Shown here one piece after another: positions 8,946 to 17,464 of a stretch of DNA of 64,000 bases. Source of the DNA: Streptomyces sp. NBC_01241. Lineage in GTDB: Bacteria; Actinomycetota; Actinomycetes; Streptomycetales; Streptomycetaceae. Location of the stretch: positions 8,280,501-8,344,500 of the forward strand of contig NZ_CP108494.1 of assembly GCF_041435435.1 (NCBI RefSeq), read 5' to 3'. Position numbers and translations under genes: made by a program. Below the pieces are notes generated by a model. That model did not search any database. It saw nothing but the letters and a program-made list of their open reading frames with translations, and was not told the DNA's origin. Each line of letters opens with the position of its first letter. The first letter of the stretch is position 1.

Positions 8946-11900
8946 TCATGCGTCGCACGCGGTCGACGGTGATGAGTCCCCCCGAACCGGTCGGGGACGG
9001 CTCGTCACCCCTTCGGCGGGCAGCCCTCGCCAGCTCGTCCCCGGCGGCAGGTGTTCCCCCTTCATGACCAGGGACAACGCCCCGAGCCCGACACGCTCGC
9101 CCACCACCGCGTCGTACAGCACGATGGCCCGGGTGCCGATATCCGCACCGGACCGGACGGTCACCGTCGACATTTTCATGACACGGTCTTCGAACAAATG
9201 CGTCTGCAGTGAGACGTTCATGCCGACCGCGACGTCGTCGCCCACCTTCACCAGGTCGAATTCGGTGAGAAAGGTGGTGCCGATCCAGGTACGGCGGCCT
9301 ATACGGGCACCGAACATGCGGAGTACCGCCGGGAGGAACGGTGTCCCTACCAGCGCACCCACCCCCGCCGGGACCGCGGCCGCCTCGAAAAGGCCGGTGA
9401 TGAACTCCGTACGCCGTACGAACAGACTCCACAGCGGCTCGACACGCGGCCGGTACCTTCCGACGACGACAAGCTTGGCCACCATGCAGAACGCGATGAC
9501 CGCGAATGCCGCGCCCATGGCCAGGAAGGGCGACACCAGCACCAGGACCGGCGCGCCGACGCCACGGGCAAGGCCGGACAGTGCCAGCAGGTACAGGTAG
9601 GCACTGGTCGCCAGTAGCGACGCGGGCATCGTGACGCGGAAGAACTCGATACTCAGACGAGCGAGTACCGCCCTGCGGGTCGGTCGGTACGTCAGCTCCT
9701 CGGGGTACGAACCGCTGCTCTGGCGCACCGGCAGCCGCAACGCGGGGGAGCCTAGCCACGTGGTCCCGTCGGGCACACCGTCGGGCGGCGGGACCGTACC
9801 CACGCCGACCAGGGAGTTCGGACCCAGTTCCGTGCCGCCCGCCACCAGCGCGGCATTACCGACGAACGCGCGGCTGCCCACCGTGGTGGGCCCCATGGCC
9901 ACCTGGCCGGCCGCGAAGACGGCGGAGCCGATGCTCGCCATGTCCGCGACGAAGCTTCTCTCCTTGAGGGTCAGCAGGCCCGGCTCGACGTGCGCGGCGG
10001 TGGAAACCTCGGCACCCCGGCCCACGCGCGCGCCGAGCAGCCGCAGCCACGGCACGGTGTAGAGGGTGGCGTAGAGGGCGTTGGTGAAAGTGAGGCTGTA
10101 CTCCAGCAGCTTGTCCACGAACCACTTGCGTACGCCGAGCGAGGAGCGTGCCGAATGGATGCCCACCGGCGCCCCGGGCCGGACCAGACGCCTGCCGACA
10201 GCCACCACCGAGCACACCGTACCCACGAAGACCGGGCCGGACAGTGCGGTGGCGACCAGCCCCGAGCCCGCACCCCAGCGCAGCCACGCGAACCAGAACA
10301 ACGCGATGCTGGGCAGGACCATCAGCAGAGGAGCCAGTTCCAGGAAGACGAGGCCGAGCAGCGCCGCGGACAGATGCCGCGGTCGCCAGCGATGTGCAGC
10401 GCCGCGTGAGCGCAGCATCGTCTCGACGACCGGAGTGAGAGCCTCGACCCGGCGCGCCGGCGATCCGGCCCAGCGCGCTCCGGCAGCCGTCGACTCGTCC
10501 TGGCCGATCACGGACTGCTCACCGAGTCCGGAGTCCGGCCCCATGCGCGCGCCGGGTTCGAGCACCGCGTTGGCACCGACGAAGGCCCGCTCGCCAACCG
10601 TGATGGGCGCGACGGTGACCCGTCCGTCCGCGACCTTCCAAGGTCGAAGGGAAACGCCGTAGCCGACCGCCGCGTCGCTGCCGATCGTCAGCAGCGCCGG
10701 CAGACCGATCATGCCGGTGGCGATCGTGGTGCGGGCTCCGACGCGTGCACCGAGCAGCCGAAGGTAGGGAGCCGCCATGGGAGAACCGCTGAGCACCCGC
10801 AGCGGGCTGATCTCCACCAACAGGTTCAGCGCCCACAGACGCAGATAGGTCCGCCCCCACAGCGGGTAGCGGCCAGGTGCGATGCCTTTCCCCAGCAGGC
10901 GCGCCAGGGCGGGAGGAAGGATCCAGCGCACCGCCAGGTATCCGGCCACGGCGGCGATCGTCGGCTGCACGACCTCGCCGCCCGAGGCCTGGCCGTGGTG
11001 TGCGGCGTACGTGATGGCCACGGGCAGCGTGAACAGAAGAAGCACAACGTAGATGGCCCCGGCCTGGGCCAGTCCGGCGAGCGCGATCCGGCCGCGGCTG
11101 TGACGGATGAACGAGCGGGGCGGGCCGGCGGTGCCCGCGGTGGCCGACGAGGCACGTATCCGCTCCGCGAACCCCTGCACGGTCGGGTGCTCGTACAGGT
11201 CACGCAGAGTCGGCCCGGTTCCGCTGTCGCCGCCGCGCAACAGCGACACGACCTGGGCGGCGAGCAACGAGTGGCCGCCGAGGTCGGTGAAGAAGTTCGC
11301 CTCGGCCGACAACTCGTCGGGAGCGAGACCGAGCACCTGCGCCCAGGTGTCCCGCACCCGCCTCTCCAACTCACCGCGGGCGGGCACCACGCGGCCGGTC
11401 CCCATGAGCCGGCGTCCGGTCGGAGGAGGGAGCAGCCGGCGGTCGACCTTGCCGCTCGGCATGGCGGGAAGGCGGTCGAGGATGTCCAGGAACGACGGCA
11501 CCATGTAGGCGGGCAGAGTACGTTGCAGGTGCTCGTGCAGGCGGCCGACGAGGTCGCCGTCGGAGGCCGCGTCCCGGCCGGGAGCGTCTGTGGCGCGTAC
11601 GACGTAGGCGGCGAGCACCTTGCCGCTCCCGGTCCCGCTGTGCCCGGCCGGGTCCAGATCGTCCCGGGTCCGCGGAGTCCTGCCGGTGTCCGGCGCGGGG
11701 ACGAGCGAGGTGACCGCCTGGGCTACGCCGGGGTCCTCCAGCAGCACGTTGTCGATCTCACCGAGTGCCACCCGATAGCCCCGGATCTTCACCTCGGCGT
11801 CGGCCCGGCCCAGGTACTCGATCTCCCCGTCGGCGGTCATCCGGCCGAGGTCACCGGTGCGGTAGAGCCGGCCGTTTCGGGGACCCAGCGGGTGCTCGAT

Positions 11901-13079
11901 GAAACGGTCGGCGGTCAGGTCCGGCCGGCCCACGTAACCGCGGGCCAGGCCGGGACCGCCCAGGCATATCTCGCCGGCCGAACCGTGCGGCACGGGCCGC
12001 CGCTGTTCGTCGAGAAGTACCACCGAGTACGTCGGCAGCGGCCGTCCGATGGTGACGGGCCGGTTCGCCCGCATTTCCTGCCAGGTCGCCGTGACGGTGG
12101 CCTCCGTCGGTCCGTACGTGTTGAGGATGCGCCGTCCCGGCCTGCTCCACCGGTCGACGAGACTGTGCGGGCACGCCTCGCCGCCCACGACGATGCTGCG
12201 GACCCGCGGCAGCTCGCGCGGGATCGTCGCCAGTAGCGTCGGCACGCAGTACAGCACCGTGACGCGAAGCGTCTCCAGGAAGTCGGCGAGCTCGTCGCCG
12301 AGCCGCGCGGGGCCGCTCGGCCCGGCGACGAGCGTGGCGCCTGCCGTCCAGGTCGGCCAGATCTCCTCCAGGGAGAAGTCGAACGAGATGGTCATGCCCT
12401 GGAAAACCCGGTCATCGGGGCGTACGGCGTACACGGGAGTCACGACACCGAGGAAGTTACAAATGCTCGATTGGGCGATCTCCACGCCCTTGGGCCTGCC
12501 GCTGGAGCCCGAGGTGTACATGATGTACGCGGTGGGATCGCCTTCGTACCTGCCCGCGCCGGGCGTGTCGGCAGGCGGCCGCGTCGTGGGAAGACGAGCG
12601 ACTTCACTCGCCCAGGCGTCGGTCCGGATCACCCGGCACGCTCCCGGCTCCACCGTCTCCGCATGTCCGGTGCGTGGCATCAGAGCGCCCGTGGTCAGCA
12701 GGACGTCGGCGCCTGAGTCGCCCAGGATGTACGCGATGCGTTCGTGCGGGGAAGCGGGGTCGAGCGGCACGAATGCCGCCCCGGCCTTGCACACGCCCAG
12801 GAGCGACACGTACATGCCCACGGACCGCGGCAGCAGGACAGCCACGCGAGTGCCCGTACCGACGCCCGCACGGCGCAGGTAGTGAGCCACCTGGTTGGCG
12901 CGTGCGTCGAGATCGGCGTACGTCAGACGCTGCTCATCGCATTCCAGGGCGACGGCCCACGGTGTGCGGTCACAGGCGTCGTGAAAGAAGTGGTGCAGCC
13001 GACGGGCCGTGTTCTGCGCGCCCTGGTCGGTGAAGTCCGAAGCCGGAACGACAGGCGGGTCCACAGTGTGCGAGGCCAT
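8946..13079 (-). CDS. Pls/PosA-family non-ribosomal peptide synthetase (epsilon-poly-L-lysine-synthetase-like)
   Basis: 1377 residues, close to the 1319 of epsilon-poly-lysine synthetase. Order: adenylation domain 28-550 (A3 YIMYTSGSSGRPKG 185-198, A5 NTYGPTEAT, A7 YRTGDLGR, catalytic Lys544 in PSGKVDR), peptidyl carrier 567-635 with the phosphopantetheine Ser604 in LGGHSLL, then six membrane segments interleaved with three tandem left-handed beta-helix (hexapeptide-repeat) domains such as GERAFVGANAVLEPGARMG. There is no conventional condensation or thioesterase domain. In the family, the membrane-bound C-terminal domains iterate isopeptide formation on diffusible amino acids. The start at 13079 has a strong GAGGAGG. 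The product is inferred to be a homo-poly(amino acid) or short isopeptide; the monomer cannot be called by eye. Confidence 0.88.
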   Translation of the reverse strand: MASHTVDPPVVPASDFTDQGAQNTARRLHHFFHDACDRTPWAVALECDEQRLTYADLDARANQVAHYLRRAGVGTGTRVAVLLPRSVGMYVSLLGVCKAGAAFVPLDPASPHERIAYILGDSGADVLLTTGALMPRTGHAETVEPGACRVIRTDAWASEVARLPTTRPPADTPGAGRYEGDPTAYIMYTSGSSGRPKGVEIAQSSICNFLGVVTPVYAVRPDDRVFQGMTISFDFSLEEIWPTWTAGATLVAGPSGPARLGDELADFLETLRVTVLYCVPTLLATIPRELPRVRSIVVGGEACPHSLVDRWSRPGRRILNTYGPTEATVTATWQEMRANRPVTIGRPLPTYSVVLLDEQRRPVPHGSAGEICLGGPGLARGYVGRPDLTADRFIEHPLGPRNGRLYRTGDLGRMTADGEIEYLGRADAEVKIRGYRVALGEIDNVLLEDPGVAQAVTSLVPAPDTGRTPRTRDDLDPAGHSGTGSGKVLAAYVVRATDAPGRDAASDGDLVGRLHEHLQRTLPAYMVPSFLDILDRLPAMPSGKVDRRLLPPPTGRRLMGTGRVVPARGELERRVRDTWAQVLGLAPDELSAEANFFTDLGGHSLLAAQVVSLLRGGDSGTGPTLRDLYEHPTVQGFAERIRASSATAGTAGPPRSFIRHSRGRIALAGLAQAGAIYVVLLLFTLPVAITYAAHHGQASGGEVVQPTIAAVAGYLAVRWILPPALARLLGKGIAPGRYPLWGRTYLRLWALNLLVEISPLRVLSGSPMAAPYLRLLGARVGARTTIATGMIGLPALLTIGSDAAVGYGVSLRPWKVADGRVTVAPITVGERAFVGANAVLEPGARMGPDSGLGEQSVIGQDESTAAGARWAGSPARRVEALTPVVETMLRSRGAAHRWRPRHLSAALLGLVFLELAPLLMVLPSIALFWFAWLRWGAGSGLVATALSGPVFVGTVCSVVAVGRRLVRPGAPVGIHSARSSLGVRKWFVDKLLEYSLTFTNALYATLYTVPWLRLLGARVGRGAEVSTAAHVEPGLLTLKERSFVADMASIGSAVFAAGQVAMGPTTVGSRAFVGNAALVAGGTELGPNSLVGVGTVPPPDGVPDGTTWLGSPALRLPVRQSSGSYPEELTYRPTRRAVLARLSIEFFRVTMPASLLATSAYLYLLALSGLARGVGAPVLVLVSPFLAMGAAFAVIAFCMVAKLVVVGRYRPRVEPLWSLFVRRTEFITGLFEAAAVPAGVGALVGTPFLPAVLRMFGARIGRRTWIGTTFLTEFDLVKVGDDVAVGMNVSLQTHLFEDRVMKMSTVTVRSGADIGTRAIVLYDAVVGERVGLGALSLVMKGEHLPPGTSWRGLPAEGVTSRPRPVRGDSSPSTACDA

Positions 13080-13439
13080 GAGGAAACCTCCTCCTCAGCT
13101 CGGGCCCGGTGGTCCGGGGACTGTTCCAGCTTGTACGGCACCGGCTGAGAGGAGGCTGAGACAGACCCTCACCTGATCGGTCCGTGGCCTCCGGCGCGCA
13201 CCGCACGAGAAATGTACTGATCGGTACATAACGAGAACGGGCCGCGCGACACGGAACCACATCCTTCGCCCTGTGGAATGAACGATTTCTGCGGGAGGGC
13301 CCGGTTCCGATCAGCTTCGGCACCGTACTCCGCGGTTGAGGCCCGACGCCGGTGCCGGACCCGGGCGACGGGATTCCGGCCACCGGCGCCGACGGGGAGA
13401 GCCGGGGACGTGGTGTCCCGGCGCAGGCCCCGCGTCGGT
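13080..13439. other. 360-nt intergenic region upstream of the Pls-like gene
   Basis: I see no convincing gene here; reading frames in it have no family match. It contains the promoter region of the Pls-like gene with the palindrome at 13213-13228. Confidence 0.6.
13213..13228. promoter_or_regulatory. Candidate operator palindrome upstream of the Pls-like gene
   Basis: TGTACTGATCGGTACA matches its reverse complement at 14 of 16 positions. It resembles TetR-family operators and lies 134 nt upstream of the NRPS start, followed on the leftward strand by A/T-rich sequence. No dedicated regulator gene is adjacent. Confidence 0.45.
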
Positions 13440-14492
13440 TCACATCGTGCGGTCGACGAGGAACGGGAGAAGCGTGAGGATTTCACCGAGCGCGGCCGGG
13501 GCCAGCGGGACGTTCTCCAGGCTGCGCCGAGCGCTGTCGAGGTGCTGATGCGCCTCGGCCAGTGTCGCCGAACGCCCACCGGCTTCCTCGACGAGACCGG
13601 CCGCCCGCCGCGCGGTGGTGCTGTCGAGTGGACTGCCGGTGCCGAGCAGCGCCGCGAGGCGCCGGGCGGCGGGGTGGTCCGTGGCCAGGGCCGCGAGAAC
13701 GGGGTACGTCTTCTTCAGCCGGCGCAGATCACTGTGGACGGGCTTGCCCGTGACCTGGGGATCTCCCCAGATGCCCAGGAGGTCGTCCACGGACTGGAAT
13801 GCCACCCCGAGGTGCCGGCCGGCCGTGGTGAGGGCGGCGACGGTCGTGGCAGGGGCTCCGGCGAGCACCCCGCCCAGGCCCGCCGCGCAGCCGAGGAGCG
13901 CGCCGGTCTTGTGCTCGGCCATCCACCGGTACTCGTGCGGCCGCACCGCTTCGGGCCCGGTCCAGGGCCGGGACTCGAAGAGCAGGTCCTCGGCCTGACC
14001 GCGGACCAGGTCGGTCAGCGTGCCGGCGAGAAGCCGGACCCCTGCCGCACCGTGCACGCCGGGAGCGTCGGCCAGCGTCTGTACGGCCAGGGCGAAGAGC
14101 GCGTCGCCCGCGAGGATCGCAGGGCCGGTCCCGTACACCTTCCATGCGGTGGCGCGCTGTCTGCGGGTCTCGTCGCCGTCCATGATGTCGTCGTGCAGGA
14201 GGGAGAGGACATGGATCAGCTCGACGGCGACGGCGCCGACGACGGCGTCCTCCGCAGGGGCGCCGGCCGCCTCGGCGCCGAGCAGGGTGAGGGCCTGACG
14301 CACCCCTTTGCCCTGTGAGCCCGTGACGGGGGCACCGTCCGCCGTGCCCCACCCGAGGGAGAACGCGGCCATCTCCGCGTGCCACGGGTGCAGACGCTGC
14401 ACGGCCTGGGCGAGCGCCGGGCGTACGAGGTCGCGGCAGCGGGCGAGGATCTGCGGTGCCGTGGCCCGCTGGGTTACCGGCGGCGGTGTCAT
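13440..14492 (-). CDS. Polyprenyl diphosphate synthase family protein
   Basis: 350 residues. The first Asp-rich motif is complete (LLHDDIMDGDETRR, D101-D105 with two Arg) and the second is DDLLGIWGD (236-244), preceded by Q233, so both Mg-diphosphate sites are intact. Such enzymes condense isopentenyl diphosphate with an allylic diphosphate to give C10-C30 chains; the chain length cannot be read safely. The sequence resembles the actinobacterial subgroup some of whose members are cargo of family 2 encapsulins, but there is no long disordered N-terminal tail and no encapsulin gene nearby. The ATG overlaps the TGA of the preceding TPR gene (ATGA), implying translational coupling. Confidence 0.88.
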   Translation of the reverse strand: MTPPPVTQRATAPQILARCRDLVRPALAQAVQRLHPWHAEMAAFSLGWGTADGAPVTGSQGKGVRQALTLLGAEAAGAPAEDAVVGAVAVELIHVLSLLHDDIMDGDETRRQRATAWKVYGTGPAILAGDALFALAVQTLADAPGVHGAAGVRLLAGTLTDLVRGQAEDLLFESRPWTGPEAVRPHEYRWMAEHKTGALLGCAAGLGGVLAGAPATTVAALTTAGRHLGVAFQSVDDLLGIWGDPQVTGKPVHSDLRRLKKTYPVLAALATDHPAARRLAALLGTGSPLDSTTARRAAGLVEEAGGRSATLAEAHQHLDSARRSLENVPLAPAALGEILTLLPFLVDRTM

Positions 14493-15553
14493 CGTCCTCC
14501 GCCTTCCTCGTCGGCCGCGCCACCGACCGGTGCCACGCCGAGTTCGGCGTACGCCTTGTCGACCATGTCCCGGGCATTGAGCAGGCCGATCCGGCTGAGG
14601 GTGCGGCGCAGCTCGTCCAGATCGGCGGCGGTCTCGTTCCGGTCGCGGCCGAGCCGGGCGAGCGATTTGACGAGACCGAGCCGGGCCAGCGCCTCGCCCC
14701 GGGGCTCGGCCATGGCACGGAACTCGGCGAGCGCCTCCTCGTAGACCTGGCGCGCCGCCTCGTAACGGCGGGCGCGGAAGAGCACATTGGCGCGCATCTT
14801 GTGGTTGTACGCGAGCGCACTGGACAACTTCATCTCACGGCAGGTGAGTTCGGCTTCCGTGAGCAGGGCCAGGGCACGCTCCGGATCGTCGTCCCGCAGG
14901 GAAACGATGTCGGCCATGCCGCGCAGGGCCCACGCCCGGCCACGCCGGTCGTCCGCGTTCCCGGCCAGCTCGGCGGCCTCCTCGAACATGGTCAGGGCAC
15001 TGTCGAGCGAGCCGGTGTTGCGGTGAATCTGTGCGATGCCCTCCAGTGCCCACACGGTGTGGCGCGCCTCGCCGCGGGCGCGCGCCTCGGCGAGCAGTTG
15101 TTCGTGCAGGACCGCGACCTTCTGGTAGTCGCCCTGTATTCGCCCGGTCTCCGCAAGGCCGGCGAGGGAGTAGCCACGGGCGACGATGTCCCCGCCGCGC
15201 TTACCCATGTCGGCCGCCAGTCCCAACAGGCGGAAGGCGAGGCGGAGTTCACCGCGCTGACGGGCAAGCGTCCCTCCGCTCCACAGCGCCCACGCCATTG
15301 CCGCCGCGTCACCGGCCGAGCGGGCGGCCCGGTAACTGGCCTTCCACGCCCGGTCGGCCTCCTGTACGTTGCCGAGCCTGCGATGGGCCTCGGCCACCGC
15401 GAGCCCGCAACGCGCCACCTCGCGCTGCGAGCCGGAGAGCTCGGCCTCCCTTAAATGACGTACTCCTTCGGCCAGTACATCCGTGAGAGAGGAGTTCACC
15501 GACATCTTGGTGAGGGCGCCTTGGTACTCGGGCGCCAGTGCCTTGCTGTGCAT
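14489..15553 (-). CDS. Tetratricopeptide-repeat protein
   Basis: 354 residues from the ATG at 15553, which has GAAAGG 8 nt upstream; a longer reading from 15589 has no site. From residue 30 to about 300 it is a run of 34-40-residue helical pairs, for example AVAEAHRRLGNVQEADRAW, ALEGIAQIHRNTGSLDSAL and EARRYEAA-like units, typical TPR scaffolds. It lacks any helix-turn-helix or catalytic domain, so it probably binds a partner protein. It is translationally coupled to the downstream polyprenyl synthase, which is the obvious candidate partner. A composite dyad lies just upstream of the start. Confidence 0.8.
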   Translation of the reverse strand: MHSKALAPEYQGALTKMSVNSSLTDVLAEGVRHLREAELSGSQREVARCGLAVAEAHRRLGNVQEADRAWKASYRAARSAGDAAAMAWALWSGGTLARQRGELRLAFRLLGLAADMGKRGGDIVARGYSLAGLAETGRIQGDYQKVAVLHEQLLAEARARGEARHTVWALEGIAQIHRNTGSLDSALTMFEEAAELAGNADDRRGRAWALRGMADIVSLRDDDPERALALLTEAELTCREMKLSSALAYNHKMRANVLFRARRYEAARQVYEEALAEFRAMAEPRGEALARLGLVKSLARLGRDRNETAADLDELRRTLSRIGLLNARDMVDKAYAELGVAPVGGAADEEGGGR

Positions 15554-15587
15554 GGGAGCCTTTCGCGCGCGGCCGGGCGGCACCGGC

Positions 15588-15623
15588 AACTATGCGCGTG
15601 GTGTATACATGGAGCGCATAGTT
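15588..15623. promoter_or_regulatory. Composite dyad operator upstream of the TPR gene
   Basis: AACTATGCGC (15588-15597) and GCGCATAGTT (15614-15623) form a perfect 10-bp inverted repeat. The 16-nt spacer contains TGTATACA (15602-15609), itself a palindrome centred on exactly the same point (15605.5). The dyad is 35 nt upstream of the TPR start, as expected for an operator over the -10 to +1 region. The regulator is unknown. Confidence 0.55.
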
Positions 15624-15893
15624 GGCCGGTGATCTGACCCGGGCACTCGTGGGGGGTCGGACGTGGCTTGTCACTTGCGGCGAACCGCCTTGTTGTGGAT
15701 CAAGACGGCAGTCGCGCGTCCGAGGTTGCTCCGCGATCAATAGAAGTCGACATCGGGGGACTGCGGGGGCATCGGAACCGGTGGGTGCCGGCGCCACCAC
15801 CGTGCTGGGCGCGGGTACCGCCTCGTGGAGCGGCCCCGACACCTTCTGGCTAAGCTCGACGAGGGGCCGAATACCAGATCGATGGAGGCTCCC
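15624..15893. other. Intergenic region between divergent TPR and DoxX-like genes
   Basis: No gene with a family match is visible. It holds the promoters of the leftward TPR gene and the rightward DoxX-like gene. With the dyad and the TPR leader, the gene-free stretch runs from 15554. Confidence 0.55.
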
Positions 15894-16352
15894 ATGACGA
15901 CTCTCGAACCCCGCGATGTGGCCCCTCGCCTCGCCACCGGTGCGTTCATCCTGAATTCCGGCCTGGGCAAGCTGAAGGCGGACGAAGAGACGGCCCAGGG
16001 CGTGCACGGCATGGCCTGTACCGCCTACCCGTTCCTCAAGAAGATGGAAGCCAAGCGATTCACCCGGCTGCTCGCGCTGACGGAAATCACGGTAGGCGGA
16101 ACCCTGCTGGCCCCCTTCGTGCCGACCCGACTGGCCGGACTGGCGCTGACCGGGTTCTCCGGCGGCCTGGTCGGCCTCTACCTCCGGATGCCGGGGATGC
16201 GGGAACCCGGCAGCCTGCGGCCCACCCAGAACGGCATCCCGCTGGCCAAGGACTCCTGGATGCTGGGCATCGGACTCGGCTTCCTGGCCGCGGGTGTCCG
16301 CTGGCCGGGCGGGCGCGCGTCCCGGTGTCCCTGGCGGCGGTGCCGAGGCTGA
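15894..16352 (+). CDS. DoxX-like membrane protein
   Basis: 152 residues from the ATG at 15894, preceded by GGAGG; an ATG four codons earlier overlaps that site. Three or four hydrophobic segments are visible (RLLALTEITVGGTLLAPFV, LAGLALTGFSGGLVGLYLR, MLGIGLGFLAAGV), and residues 10-25 (RLATGAFILNSGLGKL) resemble the first helix of DoxX/SURF4-like proteins, which are small four-helix inner-membrane proteins of mostly unknown role. It appears monocistronic. The last 20 residues (WPGGRASRCPWRRCRG) are basic and may be a frame extension. Confidence 0.7.
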   Translation: MTTLEPRDVAPRLATGAFILNSGLGKLKADEETAQGVHGMACTAYPFLKKMEAKRFTRLLALTEITVGGTLLAPFVPTRLAGLALTGFSGGLVGLYLRMPGMREPGSLRPTQNGIPLAKDSWMLGIGLGFLAAGVRWPGGRASRCPWRRCRG

Positions 16353-16606
16353 CGGCAGCGGCCGACGCCGGGGCGTGAGCGGGCTGCGCCGGCGCTGTGC
16401 CCGGTGAAGGCTCGCGTCGGTCGCATTCTGACTACTCTGGGGGTGGGAAACCGTGTCCGACCGACGCCGGCCGCCCGTGAGGCCGGGCCGATGAATGGCC
16501 CTCCGTTGCGGGATTTGTCACGGCAGGTAGCCGCCTGGAGTGCGGTGTCCCGGAAAACCTGGTTCCGTGGCGGGGTCCGCTCCGCCCACAGATCCAAGGA
16601 GTGATC

Positions 16607-16798
16607 ATGAGCGAGTCAGAGGAATACCGGGGTCGCGTAAGGGAGATGCGCGCCAAGGCGAAGGACCTCATGGACGCAGCCGAGCGCACCTCGGACCCCA
16701 AGGAACGCCAGCGCCTGAAGGAGAAGGCCCGCAGGATCGAAGCCGAGAGCGATCAGGTCAGCGGCATGGCGAGCGGGGACATCTACCCCATGGAGTAG
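16607..16798 (+). CDS. Small coiled-coil protein (DUF6381-like)
   Basis: 63 residues from the ATG at 16607 with AAGGAG 5 nt upstream; the in-frame GTG at 16601 is inside that site. The protein is one charged helix (RVREMRAKAKDLMDAAERT, then PKERQRLKEKARRIE) ending in GSGDI-like MASGDIYPME. This pattern matches a small Streptomyces family I recall as DUF6381; no function is known. Its stop codon lies inside the first unit of a decayed 16-nt tandem repeat. Confidence 0.75.
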   Translation: MSESEEYRGRVREMRAKAKDLMDAAERTSDPKERQRLKEKARRIEAESDQVSGMASGDIYPME

Positions 16799-16885
16799 TC
16801 GGCCACTGGAGTAGCCGGCCACGGGAGCAGTCGGCCCTGAAGCGGCCGGCCTCCGGAGTGGCCGACGCCTGGAGTGCTCGACGTC
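16791..16885. repeat. Decayed tandem repeat, 16-nt unit, about six copies
   Basis: Unit 1 TGGAGTAGTCGGCCAC (16791-16806) and unit 2 TGGAGTAGCCGGCCAC (16807-16822) differ at one base. Units at 16823, 16838, 16853 and about 16870 are progressively diverged (GGGAGCAGTCGGCCC and so on). The first unit contains the stop codon of the small gene ending at 16798, so the array looks like a duplication of its 3' end. Confidence 0.75.
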
Positions 16886-17023
16886 GGGTGGTGGCCGATG
16901 GCCGTACTCCCGGACCCACGGGCGCCGCCGCCTGGCCCGGATCGCCGAAGTTGATCAGCTGAGCACGCGACCGCAAGCGGGAGCGTGGCAGAGAACGCAG
17001 AGGCTGCCCCGCAAGGCGTCCTC

Positions 17024-17290
17024 TCAGGCTCCAGGGACCTCGGCGCGGGCATCGGCCGGCAGCTGGAGGGCATGCTCGCGATCCTGGAGCAGCAGTCTGC
17101 CCTCGCCCGCGCAGGCTGCCACCCTGCCGCCGACCAGGAACTCCTCGGGAGGGCCGGCATGGAAGGTGCCGCACGCCCCGTCGGGTCCCTTGAAGCTCTG
17201 GGTGACACCGTCGGACAGCTCGGCGTCGCACTTTCCGGCGACGTACTCGGCCGACGTGGCCCGGACCGACGGCCGTTCGCCCTCCAGCAC
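17024..17290 (-). pseudogene. Possible remnant of a Cys-containing secreted protein
   Basis: The leftward frame reads a peptide with even composition and regular Cys (TSAEYVAGKCDAELSDG, then DGACGTFHAGPPEEF and GRVAACAGEGRLL) and stops at 17024. It has no credible start, since going upstream it runs into the DinB-like gene. The look is of a decayed coding fragment, not a live gene. The rest of 16886-17464 shows nothing I can support; a rightward GTG frame at 16985-17296 is less plausible. Confidence 0.25.
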
Positions 17291-17464
17291 CCTTGATCGG
17301 CCCGCACCGCGGCGTGAACGGCCCGTGGAGCGGACGCACTTACTCAATCCGAAACGATCAGTCGGGACCGATTGGCAAGCTCGTCCCAGTCCGGAAACGG
17401 ACAGTGCCGAACGCGGCGCGTGTCGATCGCGGGGGAGGGGCGGGAGAGCGGCCATGGTGAGGCC

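Noticed and set aside
16985..17296. Rightward GTG gene of 103 codons
   Set aside because: It has no ribosome binding site, no family match, and lies opposite a frame with better composition; neither is convincing.
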